From contig JAFUQY010000023.1 of the NCBI GenBank assembly GCA_017472105.1, positions 1 to 18,416 on the forward strand: a stretch of DNA of 18,416 bases, written 5' to 3'. The position numbers and the translations under genes are program-made. The notes under the pieces are model-generated. The model did no database searches and was not told the DNA's origin. It saw nothing but the letters and a program-made list of their open reading frames with translations. Shown here one piece after another: positions 15,025 through 18,416 of the stretch; position 1 is the stretch's first letter, and each line of letters starts with the position of its first letter. This DNA comes from Clostridia bacterium (GTDB taxonomy: Bacteria > Bacillota_A > Clostridia > Oscillospirales > CAG-272).

Positions 15025-16070
15025 TCTGCGATACCGAGACGGATGATGTCCGTCAGTTCGTCCGTGGTGAATTTCATCAGCTCCGATACACCGATTTCTC
15101 TGGGAATGACGAGGGAAATGGTGTTTCCGCGGAGCTTTTTGTCGTGCAGGGTGCCGCGGTGCAGATCTTCCACGCTGTGACGGGAACAGAGCATGGGATC
15201 GAGTCCCGCCGCACGGAGCGTATCATCGAGATCGGTGAGAAGTTCATCGGAGCAGAGTCCGCGTGCGGCACAGGCTTTCGTGATGACATGCATACCTGCC
15301 GCGACCGCGTGACCGTGGCGGATGGTGTAGTCGGAGAGAACCTCGAGCGCATGCCCAACGGTGTGACCGAGATTGAGTTTCTGCCGCTCGCCGTTGTCCT
15401 TGAAGTCGCGGGAGACGATGTCGCGCTTGTCGGTGACGCACATCTCGATGATTTCCGCGGTCGTGAGCGTGTGATTCCGGATGCCGTCGAAGAGAGGACG
15501 GTTGCCGAGCATGCCCATCTTGATCGCTTCCGCCATGCCGTCGGTGAAGAAATCCGCGGGCAGCGTGGAGAGCGTATCGGGATCGCAGACAACGAGTGCA
15601 GGCTCATGGAACGCACCGACGAGATTCTTGCCCGCCGAGAGATCCACCGCAGTCTTGCCGCCGACGGAGGAATCCACCATCGCGAGCAGGGACGTGGGAA
15701 TCTGCACGAATTTGATGCCGCGGAGATAGCATGCCGCCGCAAATCCGGTCATATCTCCCGTGACACCGCCGCCGAGCGCGAAAATCACGTCGGTGCGGGT
15801 CAGGTGTTCGGCTGCGAGATGCTCGAGAATTTCGGAAAATGTGCGGAGATTCTTCTGCTCCTCGCCGTGCGGGAAGACAAAGGACTGCGCCACATCAAAT
15901 CCGGCGCCGGTGAGACTGTCTTCCACGGTTTTTCCGTAGAGCGGGTACACATTGTCGTCGGAGACCACCACGGTACGGCAGGGCTTGACCGCTTCTGCGG
16001 CGTACTGTCCGACCTTTGCGATGGCTCCGGCTTCAATGATGATTTCGTATGTTCCGGCGTTCAGTCTCAT
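15021..16070 (-). CDS. aroB: 3-Dehydroquinate synthase
   Basis: A 349-residue NAD- and metal-dependent enzyme that cyclises DAHP to 3-dehydroquinate, step 2. The motifs run in normal order: FPHGEEQKN (67-74), GGGVTGDMTGFAAA (100-113), FVQIPTSLLAMVDSSVGGKT (121-140), KNLVGAFHEP (148-157), AEAIK with metal ligand E181, LNLGHTVGHALE with H236 and H240, and RHGHAVAAG with H254. The ATG overlaps the tyrA stop (ATGA). The sequence just upstream has no GGAGG-like site, so initiation probably depends on ribosomes finishing tyrA. The gene's own stop overlaps aroA. Confidence 0.97.
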   Translation of the reverse strand: MRLNAGTYEIIIEAGAIAKVGQYAAEAVKPCRTVVVSDDNVYPLYGKTVEDSLTGAGFDVAQSFVFPHGEEQKNLRTFSEILEHLAAEHLTRTDVIFALGGGVTGDMTGFAAACYLRGIKFVQIPTSLLAMVDSSVGGKTAVDLSAGKNLVGAFHEPALVVCDPDTLSTLPADFFTDGMAEAIKMGMLGNRPLFDGIRNHTLTTAEIIEMCVTDKRDIVSRDFKDNGERQKLNLGHTVGHALEVLSDYTIRHGHAVAAGMHVITKACAARGLCSDELLTDLDDTLRAAGLDPMLCSRHSVEDLHRGTLHDKKLRGNTISLVIPREIGVSELMKFTTDELTDIIRLGIAE

Positions 16071-16912
16071 GTGGGCGTACCGTCAGCGGATTCCTTGGCG
16101 AGCCGTCCTTCGCGGAGCAGGTTCAGCAGGGTTTCACGGTCTTCGTTTTCCATTGCGGACTTGTATGCGTTGAGACAGCCGACGAGCTGGTCGATTTCGT
16201 TGATGAGGTTATCGCGGTTTTCCATGAACAGCTCGGTCCACATGGTTTCGTTCAGCCATGCAACACGGGTCAGATCCTTGTAGGAGCCTGCGGAGATGCC
16301 GACATGATTCTTTTCCTGAGCAACGGGGCTCTTGACGTAGGCATTGGACACAACGTGCGCCATCTGGGAGGTGTAAGCGATCACGCGGTCGTGTTCTTCA
16401 GCGGTCGTGAAGGTGAACTTGCCGAAGTGTGCGGGAACGAGGAGGCATTCGATCTTGTCATACAGTGCGATGTCGTCGAAATTCGGAGGAACGATGACCA
16501 TCGGTGCGCCGGCGAACATGTCTTCCTTGGAATTCTTGATGCCGGAGAGATGCAGACCCGCCATCGGATGACCGCCGACGAAGGTGAAGCCGTATTCTTC
16601 CGCCAGTGCAAAGCCGGTTTCGCAGATCTGACGCTTGGTGCCGCACAGGTCGATGACCATGGTTTCACGTGCGATTTTGGAAGCGTTGTCGCGGAGCCAC
16701 TGGCATGCGATGTCAGGGTTGACCGCGAGGAGAATCAGGTCGCAGGTGCCGAGATTTTCGTCCGTGAGCTTGTCATCCGCGATTCCGGAGAGAAGTGCGT
16801 ATCCGAGTGTGATTTCGTTGGCATCTGCGCCGTAAACGGTCTGACCGCTTTTCTTGTATGCTTTGGCCATGGATCCGCCGATGAGACCCAGACCGACAAT
16901 TCCTGTTTTCAT
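16067..16912 (-). CDS. tyrA: Prephenate dehydrogenase (TyrA family)
   Basis: A 281-residue NAD(P)-dependent dehydrogenase of the monofunctional TyrA type. The Rossmann motif is VGLGLIGGS (6-14). GGHPMAGLHLSG holds the conserved substrate-site His (H115), and the helical C-terminal half is typical for the family. There is no chorismate mutase or ACT domain. It would oxidatively decarboxylate prephenate to 4-hydroxyphenylpyruvate, on the way to tyrosine; arogenate use cannot be excluded. ATG 16912 is preferred over the in-frame TTG 16924 because the GAGGT ribosome-binding site lies between them. It is the second gene of the operon and the only branch-specific one in view. Its stop overlaps aroB. 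Confidence 0.93.
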   Translation of the reverse strand: MKTGIVGLGLIGGSMAKAYKKSGQTVYGADANEITLGYALLSGIADDKLTDENLGTCDLILLAVNPDIACQWLRDNASKIARETMVIDLCGTKRQICETGFALAEEYGFTFVGGHPMAGLHLSGIKNSKEDMFAGAPMVIVPPNFDDIALYDKIECLLVPAHFGKFTFTTAEEHDRVIAYTSQMAHVVSNAYVKSPVAQEKNHVGISAGSYKDLTRVAWLNETMWTELFMENRDNLINEIDQLVGCLNAYKSAMENEDRETLLNLLREGRLAKESADGTPT

Positions 16913-16930
16913 GATGTACCTCAATGATGC

Positions 16931-16951
16931 GGTTATTGAATAACCGGTTAT
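16931..16951 (-). other. Hairpin/palindrome between DAHP synthase and tyrA
   Basis: GGTTAT (16931-16936) and ATAACC (16940-16945) can form a 6-bp stem with a TGA loop, or the palindrome ATAACCGGTTAT (16940-16951) can fold instead. It lies in the 58-nt gap between the first two genes, the longest junction in the operon. There is no T-tract. It may be a processing or stability element. Confidence 0.35.
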
Positions 16952-16970
16952 ATTAATAAAATGAAGGGAT

Positions 16971-17978
16971 TCAGTCGTTCACGAGTTCGAGAACCTTGTT
17001 CACAGCCTTCATCACGTCGTCGAACTGATCGGGAGTGAGGGACTGGGGACCGTCGCAGAGAGCAGCCTTGGGGTTGTTGTGAACTTCGATCATGATACCG
17101 TCCGCACCGCATGCAGCAGCCGCGAGAGCCATGGGCTTTACGAGTCTGGAGAGACCGGTTGCGTGGCTGGGGTCAACGATTACGGGGAGGTGGGAGAGCT
17201 CATGCAGCATGGGAACTGCGGAAAGGTCGAGGGTGTTTCTGGTGTAGGTTTCGAAGGTACGTACGCCGCGTTCGCAGAGGATGACGTTTTCGTTGCCGCC
17301 TGCCATGATGTATTCCGCGGACATGAGCAGTTCCTTGAGGGTATTTGCGAGACCTCTCTTGAGGAGAATGGGCTTCTGGGTCTTGCCGAGTTCCTTGAGA
17401 AGCTCGAAGTTCTGCATGTTTCTTGCGCCGACCTGGATAACGTCAACGTCTTCGAAGAGGGGCAGGTGCTTTGCGTTCATGATTTCGGTTACGATGGGAA
17501 GACCGGTTTCCTTCTTTGCTTCGAGAAGGAGCTCGATACCGTCAGCGCGGAGACCCTGGAAATCGTAGGGAGAAGTACGGGGCTTGAACGCACCGCCGCG
17601 GAGCATGGTCGCACCGGAAGCCTTGACAGCCTTTGCAACGGTGATGATCTGTTCTTCGGATTCAATGGAACAGGGACCTGCGATAACGCCGAAAATATTG
17701 CCGCCTACGCTGGTCTTGCCGGAAATGTCGATAACGGAATCGTCCGGATGGAACTTTCTGTTGGCACTCTTGAAGGGGTCGGAAATACGCTTTACGGATT
17801 CAACGATTTCGAGACCGTTGAGCATATCTTCGTCGATTCTGGAGGTGTCACCGATGAGGCCGATAACGGTCTGGAATTCACCGCAGAAGGGATGTACACC
17901 CACGCCCTGGGACTTCAGCCATTCGCAGAAATTGTCGATCTGTTTCTGTGTGGTTCCGTTCTTGAGTACAGCAATCAT
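16971..17978 (-). CDS. aroF: 3-Deoxy-7-phosphoheptulonate (DAHP) synthase, type I-beta with N-terminal regulatory domain
   Basis: A 335-residue enzyme that condenses PEP and erythrose-4-phosphate, step 1. The catalytic barrel begins at about residue 95: AGPCSIES with metal ligand C103, RGGAFKPRTSPYDFQGL (127-143), LLKRGL, CERGVRTFE, DPSHATG with H272, EVH with E298, and D309. Residues 1-70 form a ferredoxin-like domain as in Thermotoga maritima DAHP synthase (338 aa), where it mediates feedback inhibition by Tyr and Phe. The gene symbol is used differently among species (aroF, aroG, aroA in Bacillus). The ATG at 17978 has AGAGGA 6 nt upstream. It is the first structural gene of the operon and lies after the leader peptide and attenuator. 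Allosteric control here is inferred from the family. Confidence 0.97.
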   Translation of the reverse strand: MIAVLKNGTTQKQIDNFCEWLKSQGVGVHPFCGEFQTVIGLIGDTSRIDEDMLNGLEIVESVKRISDPFKSANRKFHPDDSVIDISGKTSVGGNIFGVIAGPCSIESEEQIITVAKAVKASGATMLRGGAFKPRTSPYDFQGLRADGIELLLEAKKETGLPIVTEIMNAKHLPLFEDVDVIQVGARNMQNFELLKELGKTQKPILLKRGLANTLKELLMSAEYIMAGGNENVILCERGVRTFETYTRNTLDLSAVPMLHELSHLPVIVDPSHATGLSRLVKPMALAAAACGADGIMIEVHNNPKAALCDGPQSLTPDQFDDVMKAVNKVLELVND

Positions 17979-17995
17979 GATAAATCCTCTTTCTG

Positions 17996-18009
17996 TGCAT
18001 ATATATGCA
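17996..18009 (-). repeat. 14-bp palindrome in the aroF leader
   Basis: TGCATATATATGCA is a perfect palindrome just upstream of the aroF ribosome-binding site. It could fold in RNA or bind a dimeric protein. It may also be a chance AT-rich symmetry. Confidence 0.4.
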
Positions 18010-18041
18010 AATCAAATTATTGATGTAGTCGTCAGGAAGTC

Positions 18042-18089
18042 AAAAAAGCGAATCTCCCGACAGTGTCAATACTGTGGTGATCCGCTTCT
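18042..18089 (-). terminator. Attenuator: Rho-independent terminator upstream of aroF
   Basis: In the minus-strand RNA, AAGCGGAUC (18087-18079) pairs with GAUUCGCUU (18054-18046) through one G-U pair. Inside, ACAGU (18075-18071) pairs with ACUGU (18064-18060) around the 6-nt loop AUUGAC, and two CC/GG pairs bridge the two stems. A run of six U (18047-18042) ends it. It lies 51 nt after the leader-peptide stop and about 65 nt before the aroF start, with no gene of its own to end. It therefore acts as a conditional terminator in the operon leader. Confidence 0.88.
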
Positions 18090-18157
18090 ATATTTTCTAT
18101 AAAAACTATTATCGCAGCACAAACACTCTTACTTTATTTCACAGCGTAAAGTAAGAG
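18062..18157 (-). promoter_or_regulatory. Pause hairpin and candidate antiterminator of the aromatic operon leader
   Basis: Strand 1, CUCUUACUUUA (18157-18147), covers leader codons Ser13, Tyr14 and Phe15. It pairs perfectly over 11 bp with strand 2 (18136-18126) around a 10-nt loop that contains the end of the leader ORF. Segment 18127-18115 (AGUGUUUGUGCUG) can pair with 18074-18062 (CAGUAUUGACACU) at 12 of 13 positions (9 Watson-Crick, 3 G-U). It then can add GAU (18113-18111) with AUC (18081-18079). That pairing would open the upper and inner part of the terminator. The hairpin and the antiterminator share only 2 nt (18126-18127), so their exclusivity needs folding to confirm. Confidence 0.65.
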
Positions 18158-18192
18158 GTAAAATATGCAAAATATACGACAAACGTTTTCAT
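18139..18192 (-). CDS. Phe/Tyr-rich leader peptide of the aromatic operon
   Basis: A 17-codon ORF, MKTFVVYFAYFTSYFTL, begins about 25 nt after the predicted transcription start. Its ATG has AAGGA 9 nt upstream. Four codons are Phe (4, 8, 11, 15) and three are Tyr (7, 10, 14), and there is no Trp. Seven aromatic residues of 17 is far above what chance gives. The ORF is followed by a terminator and then by DAHP synthase. Known attenuator peptides such as those of pheA, pheST and trp have the same size and bias toward the end product. By analogy the ribosome would stall here when Phe- or Tyr-tRNA is scarce, and so let transcription continue. The peptide itself probably has no function. Confidence 0.85.
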   Translation of the reverse strand: MKTFVVYFAYFTSYFTL

Positions 18193-18222
18193 GATTTGAT
18201 ATCCTTCCGTGATGATGGTGTA

Positions 18223-18251
18223 ATTTTAGCACAAGCTAACTGAATTGTCAA
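18223..18251 (-). promoter_or_regulatory. Consensus promoter of the aromatic (shikimate) operon
   Basis: On the minus strand, TTGACA (18246-18251) is a perfect -35. Exactly 17 nt separate it from TAAAAT (18223-18228), preceded by TGC, which gives an extended -10. The predicted start is near 18216. This is the strongest promoter in the window, as expected for an operon controlled mainly by attenuation after initiation. Confidence 0.88.
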
Positions 18252-18290
18252 TACGTTTGATGCAATTTTTGCGCTTTCTGCATATTCCAT

Positions 18291-18333
18291 AAAAACAACA
18301 TTCGAAATGTGCGGAAATTATTGATAATGCACA
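18291..18333 (-). terminator. Probable terminator of the gene entering from the right edge
   Basis: Two overlapping hairpins are possible on the minus strand. One is TGTGC-ATTAT with ATAAT-GCACA (18308-18333). The other is ACATT/AATGT around TCG (18298-18310), followed by TTGTTTTT (18298-18291). They lie between the stop of the upstream gene and the aromatic promoter. The second, followed by the T-rich tract, is the more terminator-like but short. Confidence 0.45.
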
Positions 18334-18343
18334 AAATACAGGT

Positions 18344-18416
18344 TTACGCCCGGCAGATGACGACGGAATCGAAGTGTTTTTCGCAGAACGCAGTCATCTT
18401 CCGGATCTCACCCGGC
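18344..18416 (-). CDS. C-terminal end of an unidentified protein, partial
   Basis: The minus strand reads in one open frame from the right edge to TAA at 18344-18346, ending in SVVICRA. Only about 23 residues are visible, including PGEIRKMTAFCEKHFD. Codon use fits the neighbouring genes, and a possible terminator follows, so it is probably a real gene end. I cannot assign a family. Confidence 0.5.
   Translation of the reverse strand, partial: PGEIRKMTAFCEKHFDSVVICRA

Noticed and set aside
17979..18222. T-box riboswitch upstream of aroF
   Set aside because: I found no T-box sequence (AGGGTGGNACC-like) and no long stem I with a specifier. The short aromatic ORF explains the leader better.
1..18416. 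CRISPR array, insertion sequence, tRNA or rRNA
   Set aside because: I saw no regularly spaced repeats, transposase-like frames, terminal inverted repeats, or tRNA/rRNA-like sequence on either strand.

Overview
The window looks like chromosomal DNA from a low-to-moderate GC Bacillota, most likely a gut- or rumen-type Clostridia. The reasons are a CwlD-like cell-wall amidase, strong GGAGG ribosome-binding sites, Clostridia-style variants of the aromatic enzymes, and TATAAT/TTGACA promoters with extended -10 elements. No mobile element, CRISPR array, rRNA or tRNA was seen. Most genes lie on the minus strand. Both ends of the window cut through a gene.

Left part (1-6.9 kb). A partial nucleotidyltransferase overlaps the end of radA, which has its own consensus promoter. 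Upstream of radA is a membrane-anchored N-acetylmuramoyl-L-alanine amidase. Divergent from it is a two-gene plus-strand operon: an ECF sigma factor and a membrane protein with a large ectodomain that is probably its anti-sigma factor. This operon converges on a minus-strand AraC-type regulator across a shared, nearly symmetric terminator. Next comes a six-hairpin-type glycosidase.

Middle (6.9-11 kb). An ABC exporter-type module (FtsX/MacB-like permease, then its ATPase) is transcribed on the minus strand. It is divergent from a hexapeptide-repeat O-acetyltransferase across a 301-bp intergenic region carrying a promoter for each side. A second bidirectional terminator separates the acetyltransferase from the aromatic operon.

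Right part (11-18.3 kb). This is a compact minus-strand operon for the whole shikimate pathway. In transcription order it encodes DAHP synthase (aroF/aroG type), prephenate dehydrogenase (tyrA), aroB, aroA, aroC, an aroE-aroK fusion, and aroQ. All seven steps from erythrose-4-phosphate plus PEP to chorismate are present, and the first step of the tyrosine branch is added. Four junctions are 4-nt ATGA overlaps, so translation is probably coupled.

The most interesting element is the leader of this operon (about 18042-18251). A consensus promoter (TTGACA, 17 nt, TAAAAT) drives a short RNA with a good ribosome-binding site and a 17-codon ORF, MKTFVVYFAYFTSYFTL. Four of its residues are Phe and three are Tyr. 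An 11-bp hairpin overlaps the last Tyr and Phe codons, and a strong Rho-independent terminator follows before aroF. A 13-nt segment between the hairpin and the terminator can pair with the terminator's upper stem. This is the architecture of ribosome-mediated transcription attenuation, known from enterobacterial phe and trp operons. Here it would sense Phe and Tyr charging and control the complete pathway, in a lineage where T-boxes or TRAP would be the usual expectation.
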